Origin: a virus | IMG/VR virus record: IMGVR_UViG_3300043466_000438 | Span: 1-22,244 of that record | Reading direction: 5' to 3' (one strand) | Length of the DNA: 22,244 bases | Shown: piece by piece, positions 1-6,514 of the stretch | How the letters are laid out: each line of letters opens with the position of its first letter | Numbering within the stretch: the first letter of the stretch is position 1 | Position numbers and translations under genes: made by a program | Notes under the pieces: model-generated | Told to the model about the DNA's origin: nothing | Database searches by the model: none | What the model saw: only the letters and a program-made list of their open reading frames with translations

Positions 1-608
1 AAATAAAGATTAGGATCATATGGAACTTCTTCAATAAACTTTCCAAATGAAAACATGAAATGGGCTGAGAAGAAACGTGTGGGGATAGGCAGCTTGTGCA
101 TATCAATTTCTTCGACACGTGCCGGCAACATGAAGACAACGCCTTCTGGTGTAAATCTATCAAATGTTAAACGCCATACCTCTTTTACTCTAGATCCTGG
201 ATCATTGTCAGGATCATATGAAGCAACATAAGCTGTTAGAAGAGGCTTAGGATAACCGGCCTCAATTAGATCGTCCATCATCTTCTTACACTTTGTATCC
301 CAGCCGCGAACAAATCTATGGTGACTGTCCAGCTGAAGCGTATACTTTTCACCGCCGTAAGCTTCGTTTAATAAGTGTCTTGCCCAACATGTACCCTGAG
401 CATCTTTATAGTCTATATCAACGATACGAAATCGAGGATCATTGTGGAATTCTTCTAACGTATCCCACTCGTCATCTTTTGATCTTTGCCAGGCAATACC
501 GAATACAAGATTTTCTGGATTGTCCGCTCTCTTGATACAGTCGCGGATGGTAGGAAGAAGCTCTGGATCACGGTAGGCGGCAATTTGCACATAGATTTTG
601 TCAGACAT
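1..608 (-). CDS. GlcNAc-type glycosyltransferase, N-terminal part (cut by window edge)
   Basis: The minus-strand frame from the ATG at 606-608 is open to the left edge (202 codons). It begins MSDKIYVQIAAYRDPELLPT and has a D-S-H motif in the context LQLDSHHRFV near residue 100. Both are characteristic of the GlcNAc transferase family related to the Skp1 hydroxyproline GlcNAc transferase, a GT-A fold in which the D-S-H replaces the usual DxD metal-binding motif. Such enzymes occur in T4-like phages of marine and soil bacteria and may modify host envelope glycans, virion proteins or other acceptors; the acceptor cannot be read from sequence. A GGAG ribosome site (complement of 615-618) supports the start. 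It is the only minus-strand gene here and is divergent from the late block. The C-terminus is missing only because the window ends. Confidence 0.85.
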   Translation of the reverse strand, partial: MSDKIYVQIAAYRDPELLPTIRDCIKRADNPENLVFGIAWQRSKDDEWDTLEEFHNDPRFRIVDIDYKDAQGTCWARHLLNEAYGGEKYTLQLDSHHRFVRGWDTKCKKMMDDLIEAGYPKPLLTAYVASYDPDNDPGSRVKEVWRLTFDRFTPEGVVFMLPARVEEIDMHKLPIPTRFFSAHFMFSFGKFIEEVPYDPNLY

Positions 609-662
609 TATATACTCCATAATAATATACATAGCTATATATAATCCCGTTGGAGATGCCTT
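609..662. promoter_or_regulatory. Divergent intergenic region with TATAAT-like sequence
   Basis: This AT-rich gap separates the minus-strand glycosyltransferase from the plus-strand block. On the plus strand TATAAT lies at 640-645 and GGAG at 652-655 ahead of the ATG at 663. No clear -35 hexamer sits 16-18 bases upstream, so a promoter is plausible but not demonstrated. The run of alternating TA also gives -10-like sequences on the minus strand. Confidence 0.35.
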
Positions 663-857
663 ATGAGAAACTTTTTTAAAAATCGCTTTAAAATTTCAGA
701 CGAAAGAATTGCAATTTGCCGAGAATGTGATAAGTTTAATCGCGTAAACTCTCAGTGTTCGGAGTGTGGATGCTTCATGGATTATAAAACTTTGCTGCCT
801 TTTGTCTCTTGTCCTCTAGGTAAGTGGAAAGAGTTTGAGGACGAGAAAGATAAATAA
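663..857 (+). CDS. Small zinc-ribbon protein of unknown role
   Basis: This 64-residue basic protein has the cysteine pattern C-x2-C (CREC) followed by C-x2-C-x-C (CSECGC) and a later single Cys in FVSCPLGKW, consistent with a structural zinc site. Proteins with this ending (FV-x-CP-x-GKW) are common small hypothetical proteins beside structural genes in T4-like phages of cyanobacteria and alphaproteobacteria. A GGAG at 652-655 supports the ATG. Its last codons, Asp-Lys-stop, coincide with a late-promoter-like GATAAATA that probably drives the next gene. The function is unknown; nucleic-acid or protein binding is the usual guess for such ribbons. Confidence 0.7.
   Translation: MRNFFKNRFKISDERIAICRECDKFNRVNSQCSECGCFMDYKTLLPFVSCPLGKWKEFEDEKDK
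849..856 (+). promoter_or_regulatory. T4-type late promoter (GATAAATA)
   Basis: GATAAATA matches the T4 late consensus TATAAATA at seven of eight positions. It lies 19 bases before the ATG at 876, with AAGGAG at 863-868 between them, giving a very short leader. It overlaps the stop codon of the preceding gene. The same octamer recurs at 12775-12782. Confidence 0.55.
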
Positions 858-875
858 GTAAAAAGGAGAAATAAT

Positions 876-1598
876 ATGGCAGGTGCGTCGGCGGAAAGAC
901 AAGAGAATGCGGTAGTTAAAGCTATTAATGATGCTGTTAAAAAGAGTAAGAAAAAATCAGTAAATGTTGTTGCTGGTAACACGAAGTTGGATAATATCTC
1001 TCATGCTAAAAAGTATACCGGTAGACAGTCGAGTGGTTCCGAACCATATACTGACGTTGTTTTTTCCACTAAGAACAAGAAAGATATAAACTTATCATTG
1101 AAAGGCGAAGCAGCTCCTTCTTTGGCCGGTGGTGGTATGAGGGGTTTGGAAGCTATTATACCTGGCATTGCCGGTAAGTTTATGAAAGCCGCTCACAAAA
1201 AGCTTTTAGCCATGGGTCTAGAAGCTGGCGACAAAGTGCCAGACGTTTATGGTAAAATTTCAAGAAATAACAAAGAAAAGATTGTCGTTGGTACAAAAGC
1301 CATGGGAGGTCCGATTGATTACATGTATATTGGGCCTATGGATGTCAGAGCAAAATATGATGAGAAAACTAATATTCTAACTCTGAACGGCACACTAACA
1401 GAATCTAGCACATATGCCAAAACTCACGATCTGTATTTCAGGTTGAGAGCAAGAAGAGAAGATCAGACTTTTGATCCTGATGCTGAACAGGGTGGTATTC
1501 CAAAGATATATGGAAAATCACCGTCAAGAGGTGATAGCGCAGGTCGTATTGTCATAACAGATAGTGTCCCGAAAAGCGCAGTAATAGTGGAAGTGTAA
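876..1598 (+). CDS. Conserved phage protein, possible PD-(D/E)xK-like nuclease fold
   Basis: This 240-residue protein has a strong AAGGAG and ATG start and ends in a TAATG overlap with the next gene, which implies translational coupling. Around residues 57-77 it reads PYTDVVF, then a short spacer, then INLSLKG. An Asp after a Thr followed by a strand ending in S-L-K resembles the metal-site strands of some PD-(D/E)xK nucleases, in which Ser or Glu precedes the x-K. The rest (a glycine-rich turn near 105-110, a lysine-rich first 50 residues) is not diagnostic. It is the first gene after a late promoter and precedes a ligase-like gene and a HAD phosphatase, which fits a nucleic-acid role but does not establish it. 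It could equally be a structural protein. Confidence 0.6.
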   Translation: MAGASAERQENAVVKAINDAVKKSKKKSVNVVAGNTKLDNISHAKKYTGRQSSGSEPYTDVVFSTKNKKDINLSLKGEAAPSLAGGGMRGLEAIIPGIAGKFMKAAHKKLLAMGLEAGDKVPDVYGKISRNNKEKIVVGTKAMGGPIDYMYIGPMDVRAKYDEKTNILTLNGTLTESSTYAKTHDLYFRLRARREDQTFDPDAEQGGIPKIYGKSPSRGDSAGRIVITDSVPKSAVIVEV

Positions 1599-2833
1599 TG
1601 ATCAATTATCAAGACTATCTAACAGAATCAAAAGAAGGTAAGAACCTTCACTTAGAACACTTGGAGGACGAAGTACTCAATGGAGGAGTTTCTGGCACAA
1701 GAGGGGCAATATCCTTTCTACAGTCTCTTCGTGATATGCTCGCTGGTCATGCTACTGGTAGAACTGTCAACTTAACAACTAAATGGGATGGCGCACCCGC
1801 TATCTTTGCTGGTATCAATCCAGAGAACGGCAAGTTCTTTGTTGGTACCAAAGGCGTGTTTGCTCAAAATGCAAAGCTCAACTATACAAATGCTGATATT
1901 GATAAAAATCATCCTGGCGAAGGACTGAAAGCCAAGCTGAAAGTTGCTCTTAGATATTTGCCTGAACTAGGCATCAATGGCGTAATACAAGGCGATATGA
2001 TGTTTACCTCAGCAGATCTGAAGACTGAAACAATAGACGGCAAGTCATATGTTACCTTTCAACCAAACACAATAGTCTATGCAGTACCAGCCGAATCTGA
2101 TCTTGCAAGATCAATAACAAGATCCAAGATGGGTATTGTGTGGCATACAACATATGTCGGAAGAACAATGGCAGATATGGAAGCATCGTTTGGCGCTGAT
2201 ATCAGTAAGTTTAAAACCTCTATGAATGTTTGGTATCGTGATGCATCATTTGTTGATGCAACCGGCACAGCGACATTCACAAAACAAGAAACAGATACTC
2301 TTAACTCTACTCTGTCACAAGCCGGATCATTGTTCCGAACAATATCTGCACGTACTTTAAACACAATTGCGACAAACGATACCTACAAGATTGCAATCAA
2401 AGCATGGAATAATTCCAAAGTGCGCGAAGGAAAAGAGATTACAAATACCTCGCAGCATGTGGCTGGACTTATTGCTTCCATTGAAGAGAAGCTGAACAAG
2501 TCTATTCTGGAAGCAAAGAAAGCTGACACGAAGCAGAAACGTGAAATGGAAAAGAAAGTGGTAATGGAATTCTACAAGTCAAATAAAAATGAGCTAAAGA
2601 AGATTTTTGACTTGCAAAATCTCCTGGTTCGTGCTAAAAATATGATTGTGAGAAAACTACAACAAGTCCAAGATTCTGTTGGAACATATCTCAGAACAGA
2701 TTCCACTGGACTTAAAGTAACAGCACCTGAAGGATTTGTTGCTATCGATAAGATCGGTAATGCAGTTAAACTTGTAGATCGATTGGAATTCTCACAAGCA
2801 AACTTCAACGCCACAAAGAATTGGTCCAAATGA
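1598..2833 (+). CDS. Ligase-like nucleotidyltransferase with capsid-targeting-like N-terminus
   Basis: This 411-residue protein carries the signatures of the covalent nucleotidyltransferase (DNA/RNA ligase) superfamily: motif I K62-W-D-G65 (the K would be adenylated), a motif III-like G132-D133 in VIQGDMMF, motif IV E378-G-F-V and motif V K391-L-V-D-R. The gap of about 240 residues between motifs III and IV is much longer than in T4 RNA ligases and holds a Lys/Glu-rich helical stretch (about 290-340), so this is a divergent or expanded version. The first ten residues (MINYQDYLTE) match the layout of the T4 internal-head-protein targeting peptide with L-x-E at 8-10, suggesting packaging in the head. 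It overlaps its neighbours by TAATG upstream and ATGA downstream. Close relatives are annotated in T4-like phages only as unknown. Activity is inferred, not shown. Confidence 0.7.
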   Translation: MINYQDYLTESKEGKNLHLEHLEDEVLNGGVSGTRGAISFLQSLRDMLAGHATGRTVNLTTKWDGAPAIFAGINPENGKFFVGTKGVFAQNAKLNYTNADIDKNHPGEGLKAKLKVALRYLPELGINGVIQGDMMFTSADLKTETIDGKSYVTFQPNTIVYAVPAESDLARSITRSKMGIVWHTTYVGRTMADMEASFGADISKFKTSMNVWYRDASFVDATGTATFTKQETDTLNSTLSQAGSLFRTISARTLNTIATNDTYKIAIKAWNNSKVREGKEITNTSQHVAGLIASIEEKLNKSILEAKKADTKQKREMEKKVVMEFYKSNKNELKKIFDLQNLLVRAKNMIVRKLQQVQDSVGTYLRTDSTGLKVTAPEGFVAIDKIGNAVKLVDRLEFSQANFNATKNWSK

Positions 2834-3513
2834 AATATAGTGAATATCAGAAAAAGCATAAGAATGAAGTTCGCACATTGAATGTGTGGGACATTGATGA
2901 CACTTTAGGTCAGACATCCGCGAAAGTGAACATTAAGAAAAATGGTAAAGTGATCAAGTCTCTCGCAGCAGGCGAGTATAACAACTATAAGCTCGGTCAA
3001 GGCGAAGAACTAGACTTCTCTCAGTTTCGTTCTGGTAAAATCTTTCGTGATACGTTTAAGCCAATCAGCAATGTTCTAGATAGGGCTAAAAGTGTTGTTA
3101 TGAATCAATCGGAAAACTCCCACTCTATCATCATTACCGCCCGAGCAGACTTCGATGATCATAAAGAGTTCCTACAAGCTTTTCGTGATCATGGGTTTCC
3201 CATTGATCATGTCTATGTTGAACGCTCTGGCAACTTGGCCAAGCTTAAACCTAGCTCACCAGCACATATCAATAAGGGCGTTATCATAAAGAAGTATCTC
3301 GCTTCTGGTAAGTGGGATCGTATTCGTATGTGGGATGATCATGAGAAGAATCTGGATATACTATACAAGGTAGCTGCTATGTATCCTGAAGTGGAAGCTA
3401 TTGGATACCTGGTAAAAGATGGCAAAGTGAGTAAGTATATGCCCAAGAAAGCATTGGTCGAGAGTATCATTTCATTAACCAAATCAACTGTCAAACGTAA
3501 AATCTACGAATAG
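2830..3513 (+). CDS. HAD-superfamily phosphatase
   Basis: This 227-residue protein shows the HAD motifs in order: motif I D21-I-D23-D-T-L (nucleophile and general acid/base), motif II T103 in IIITARAD, and a motif IV acidic pair D169-D170 in RMWDDHEKN. The arrangement resembles the phosphatase half of T4 polynucleotide kinase and other phage phosphatases, so a nucleotide or RNA 3'-end substrate is reasonable but unproven. The ATG at 2830 overlaps the TGA of the ligase-like gene (ATGA). The frame continues upstream to a TTG at 2821, but the overlap start is preferred. Its partners are a ligase-like protein and a P-loop kinase, the set of activities needed to heal and seal nucleic-acid ends. 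Confidence 0.8.
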   Translation: MKYSEYQKKHKNEVRTLNVWDIDDTLGQTSAKVNIKKNGKVIKSLAAGEYNNYKLGQGEELDFSQFRSGKIFRDTFKPISNVLDRAKSVVMNQSENSHSIIITARADFDDHKEFLQAFRDHGFPIDHVYVERSGNLAKLKPSSPAHINKGVIIKKYLASGKWDRIRMWDDHEKNLDILYKVAAMYPEVEAIGYLVKDGKVSKYMPKKALVESIISLTKSTVKRKIYE

Positions 3514-3524
3514 ATATTAAAAAC

Positions 3525-3532
3525 ACTAAATA
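3525..3532 (+). promoter_or_regulatory. T4-type late promoter (ACTAAATA)
   Basis: ACTAAATA resembles TATAAATA (six of eight) and sits in the only sizeable gap of this block, upstream of the 968-codon gene at 3567. By T4 geometry initiation would fall near 3538, inside the left arm of the hairpin at 3534-3559. Confidence 0.45.
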
Positions 3533-3533
3533 A

Positions 3534-3559
3534 CTCTATAGATAAGAGTTCCTATAGAG
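3534..3559 (+). promoter_or_regulatory. Hairpin that sequesters the Shine-Dalgarno of the 3567 gene
   Basis: CTCTATAG (3534-3541) is exactly complementary to CTATAGAG (3552-3559), giving 8 bp with a 10-base loop. The right arm contains most of the AGAGG ribosome site (3556-3560), seven bases before the ATG at 3567. Read-through RNA would hide the site; RNA started from the late-type promoter at 3525-3532 would lack much of the left arm. A shorter alternative pairing, AACTCT with AGAGTT (3532-3537, 3545-3550), competes with it. Confidence 0.55.
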
Positions 3560-3566
3560 GGAAGTA

Positions 3567-6473
3567 ATGAAAGTTTTAGCAGTATATCCGGGGCGTTTTC
3601 AGCCCTTTCATAAGGGTCACGCTCAGGTATATCAGTGGCTGAAGAATAAGTTTGGCAGTGCAGTCATTGCCACGTCTGATAAAGTAGAAGCACCAAAGAG
3701 TCCTTTCAACTTTGCAGAGAAAAAGAAGATGATGAGTCTTGCGGGAGTGCCATCATCTGATATTAAACAAGTCACAAATCCTTACATTGCCCGCGAAATC
3801 CTCAAAGACTACGATCCAAAGACGACGGTTTTAGTATTTGCTGTGTCGCAAAAAGACATGGAAGAAGACCCTCGGTTCTCATTCAAGCCGACCAAATCTG
3901 GTAAACCCGGCTATCTCCAACCATATAAAGGCAATGAAAAGAAGCTGAAGCCATTTGGCGATCAGTCTATGCCGACTGGTTATGTAGTCGTTACGCCAAC
4001 ATTTACATTTGATGTTCTAGGTAAGCCGGCTACATCCGCATCCGAACTAAGAAAGCAGTTTGTATCTTTGGATGATAAGAAGCAAAAAGAGTTCATCAAA
4101 GATTTATTTGGCAAATACGATGCCTCTGTTCATAAGCTAATGAAGACCAAGATTGGCAATATGATGGGAAAAACGAAAACATTAAAGCAATTAAAGGAAG
4201 AAATTACACGAAAAGAACTGGCGCCTATGCTAGACTCTTTTGTGTCTTTTGCTTCTGATAAACTTGGTCTAAAATCTATGCCTTCTGTCAAATATAAGAC
4301 AGAAAATGATTCTTATAATTCATTTGCGGCCTATAATCCAGGTTCAAACGAATTGTCCATATCCACAGCCAATAGACATCCGATGGATATATTCCGTTCT
4401 GTCGCTCATGAGCTTGTACATCATAAGCAGAACGAAGATGGCAGACTAGGTAAAGATATTGCCAAAGAAGGTGCCACAGGTTCTGATATTGAGAACGAAG
4501 CCAACTCCGAAGCTGGCAAGATTATGCGTTGGTTTGCTAAATCTAATCCTGACATGTTTAGTAAAAGTTATGTCTCTGAGGAAACTATAAACGAAGGCAT
4601 CAATGATCCAGGTAAGCTTAAGGCTATCTTCTTAGCTGGTGGCCCAGGTTCTGGTAAAGACTATGTTATGAATTCGGTTCTTACTGGTGAAGGCTTGAAA
4701 GAAATCAATTCGGACGTTGCGTTTGAGTATCTAATGCAGAAGAACGATCTTGATCTTGAAATGCCAGACGAAGAAAGAGTTGAACGTGATATCGTTCGCG
4801 GCCGCGCGAAGAACATTACCAAAGAACAAGAAAGATTATCTTTGGCTGGACGTTTAGGTCTTATCATTAATGGTACAGCAGACGATCTGGAAAAAATCAA
4901 GACCATCAAGAAGAATTTGGAAAATGATGGTTACGAAACTATGATGGTATTCGTAAACACTTCCAATGAAGTATCGCGTGAGCGTAACGTTGAGCGCGGT
5001 AAGATGGGTAAGCGTAAAGTGCCTGATGGTACCGATAAGCAAGGTGTGCCTGATAATTCTCCAAACATTCGTCAAGAGAAGTGGGACTTAGCACAGAAGA
5101 ATATTGGTGAATTACAGAAGATTTTTGGCAATCAAAATTTTGCAGTGATCGACAATACAGCAGACATGCGTAAGGTTGCTCCAGAAGAAAAAGAAAAGAT
5201 TCAATCAAACTTCAATCGTGTTCGTCGCATGGCACAGCAATTTGTTCGTGCTGAGAATGCGAATCCAAATGCTAAGAAGTGGATTGAGCGCGAAGCACAG
5301 AAGCGTGGCATTACAAGCTATCAAGAACCAAAGAGATATAAAAGTCTCACTCAAATTCGTCAGGATGTTCCGCAAGTTGTGCATAAGCCAGACAATGACT
5401 TGATGACACAGGCCAGAAGACTTGGCTTATCTTATTATGGATTTGGTAGATTTGGTCGTAAAGTAGGTAACGAAAACAAAGTATTATTCCACAGTAAAGG
5501 TGGTAAACTAGTAAGGGTTCAAACAATGAACGAGGAAAAGAAGATGAAGAACGATCCGTGCTGGAAAGGCTACGAGATGATCGGTAAGAAAAAGAAGAAT
5601 GGCAGAGAAGTGCCAAACTGTGTGCCTGCAAATGAAGCATTCGAGCAGTTTATGCAGTCAATGGGCAATAAGCCATCCGGAAAGAAAATAAGTGTTAAAA
5701 AGAAACTAAATCAAGAAGCATCAGAAGCTTCGGTACAGGGCGGTATGGCTTTTGGCGCTGACGGTATTGGTCCAACTATTGCTGTACCTCGCGCGGGCAC
5801 TCCATATGGCTTTGGTTATGGTTCTGCATACTCAGTTGGTTTGTCAGAAAGTATTGTTACGTGGATGAAGTCTGAAAAGACGCAACAGAAGTTTGCAGAC
5901 AAGTATGGCGATCTTTGGGAAGATAAACTTGTTGAAGCTGCACTTCGTCTTGAAGAAGCTGGTTGTGGCTGTAAGCATACCGAAAAGAAATCGATGAAGA
6001 AGTTACGCGAAGGCATGGAAGGTGGAGTCAACAATATGAGTATGATACCAACTCAACGCAAGAGTGATGATATTCATGAAAAGACATTAACTTCCAATGA
6101 AACGAATAAGCGCGAAGAGATTGTTATGGCTCTGAAACGTAAGGGTATGCCAAAAGATAAAGCTTTTGCAATTGCCACAGCAAAAGCAAAGCAAGTTGCA
6201 GAACAGCAGCTTCATGAGCGTGGTGCTGATTCAAAAGGTCTTTACAGATCAACAGAGAGTGGTGCTGGACTGACAAGAAAAGGCGCAAAGCATTTTGGCA
6301 TTCAAACAGCAGTCACAACTCCGCCATCTAAGTTAAAGAAGGGCAGCAAAGCAGCCAAGCGCCGCAAGTCATTCTGTGCAAGAATGGGCGGAATGAAAGG
6401 CCCAATGAAAGACGAAAAAGGCAGGCCAACACGTAAGGCTATGTCGCTTAGACGTTGGAACTGCGAAGAATAG
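3567..6473 (+). CDS. Multidomain protein: HxGH nucleotidyltransferase, HExxH metallopeptidase, P-loop kinase, basic tail
   Basis: This 968-residue protein is a string of modules. Residues 1 to about 200 are a cytidylyltransferase/NMNAT-like domain with G-R-F-Q-P-F-H15-K-G-H18 and a late SASELR (about 157-162). Residues about 218-335 have H281-E-L-V-H285 followed by an E-N-E-A-N segment, as in zinc metallopeptidases. Residues about 345-545 are a P-loop kinase with Walker A GGPGSGKD (358-365), similar to phage kinases of the polynucleotide-kinase or zeta-toxin type. A Cys-containing segment follows (C665-W-K-G-Y to N-C-V-P near 687). Residues about 885-968 are a basic tail with RRKSFCARMGG and ending LRRWNCEE, a motif family common in marine T4-like phages. 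Tripeptides L/I-x-E lie between modules (209-211, 341-343, 759-761, 813-815, 882-884), as if for prohead-protease cleavage. It probably belongs to the virion-associated set. Confidence 0.8.
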   Translation: MKVLAVYPGRFQPFHKGHAQVYQWLKNKFGSAVIATSDKVEAPKSPFNFAEKKKMMSLAGVPSSDIKQVTNPYIAREILKDYDPKTTVLVFAVSQKDMEEDPRFSFKPTKSGKPGYLQPYKGNEKKLKPFGDQSMPTGYVVVTPTFTFDVLGKPATSASELRKQFVSLDDKKQKEFIKDLFGKYDASVHKLMKTKIGNMMGKTKTLKQLKEEITRKELAPMLDSFVSFASDKLGLKSMPSVKYKTENDSYNSFAAYNPGSNELSISTANRHPMDIFRSVAHELVHHKQNEDGRLGKDIAKEGATGSDIENEANSEAGKIMRWFAKSNPDMFSKSYVSEETINEGINDPGKLKAIFLAGGPGSGKDYVMNSVLTGEGLKEINSDVAFEYLMQKNDLDLEMPDEERVERDIVRGRAKNITKEQERLSLAGRLGLIINGTADDLEKIKTIKKNLENDGYETMMVFVNTSNEVSRERNVERGKMGKRKVPDGTDKQGVPDNSPNIRQEKWDLAQKNIGELQKIFGNQNFAVIDNTADMRKVAPEEKEKIQSNFNRVRRMAQQFVRAENANPNAKKWIEREAQKRGITSYQEPKRYKSLTQIRQDVPQVVHKPDNDLMTQARRLGLSYYGFGRFGRKVGNENKVLFHSKGGKLVRVQTMNEEKKMKNDPCWKGYEMIGKKKKNGREVPNCVPANEAFEQFMQSMGNKPSGKKISVKKKLNQEASEASVQGGMAFGADGIGPTIAVPRAGTPYGFGYGSAYSVGLSESIVTWMKSEKTQQKFADKYGDLWEDKLVEAALRLEEAGCGCKHTEKKSMKKLREGMEGGVNNMSMIPTQRKSDDIHEKTLTSNETNKREEIVMALKRKGMPKDKAFAIATAKAKQVAEQQLHERGADSKGLYRSTESGAGLTRKGAKHFGIQTAVTTPPSKLKKGSKAAKRRKSFCARMGGMKGPMKDEKGRPTRKAMSLRRWNCEE

Positions 6474-6479
6474 TAATTC

Positions 6480-6487
6480 AATAAATA
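6480..6487 (+). promoter_or_regulatory. T4-type late promoter (AATAAATA)
   Basis: AATAAATA matches TATAAATA at seven of eight positions, 27 bases before the ATG at 6515. A second GATAAAT follows at 6490. The ribosome site is AGAGGA at 6501-6506. It is located in the gap between two large late genes. Confidence 0.55.
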
Positions 6488-6514
6488 TAGATAAATCCAT
6501 AGAGGACAACTAAA

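Noticed and set aside
293-535. Plus-strand open frame of 80 codons
   Set aside because: It lies wholly antisense to the glycosyltransferase frame, which has clear family motifs; the 80-codon frame has no recognisable content.
3567-4170. NAD-reconstitution pathway built on the NMNAT-like domain
   Set aside because: The G-R-F-Q-P-F-H-x-G-H motif fits an NMNAT-like fold, but no second enzyme of such a pathway is seen nearby, and the fold also serves other nucleotidyl transfers.
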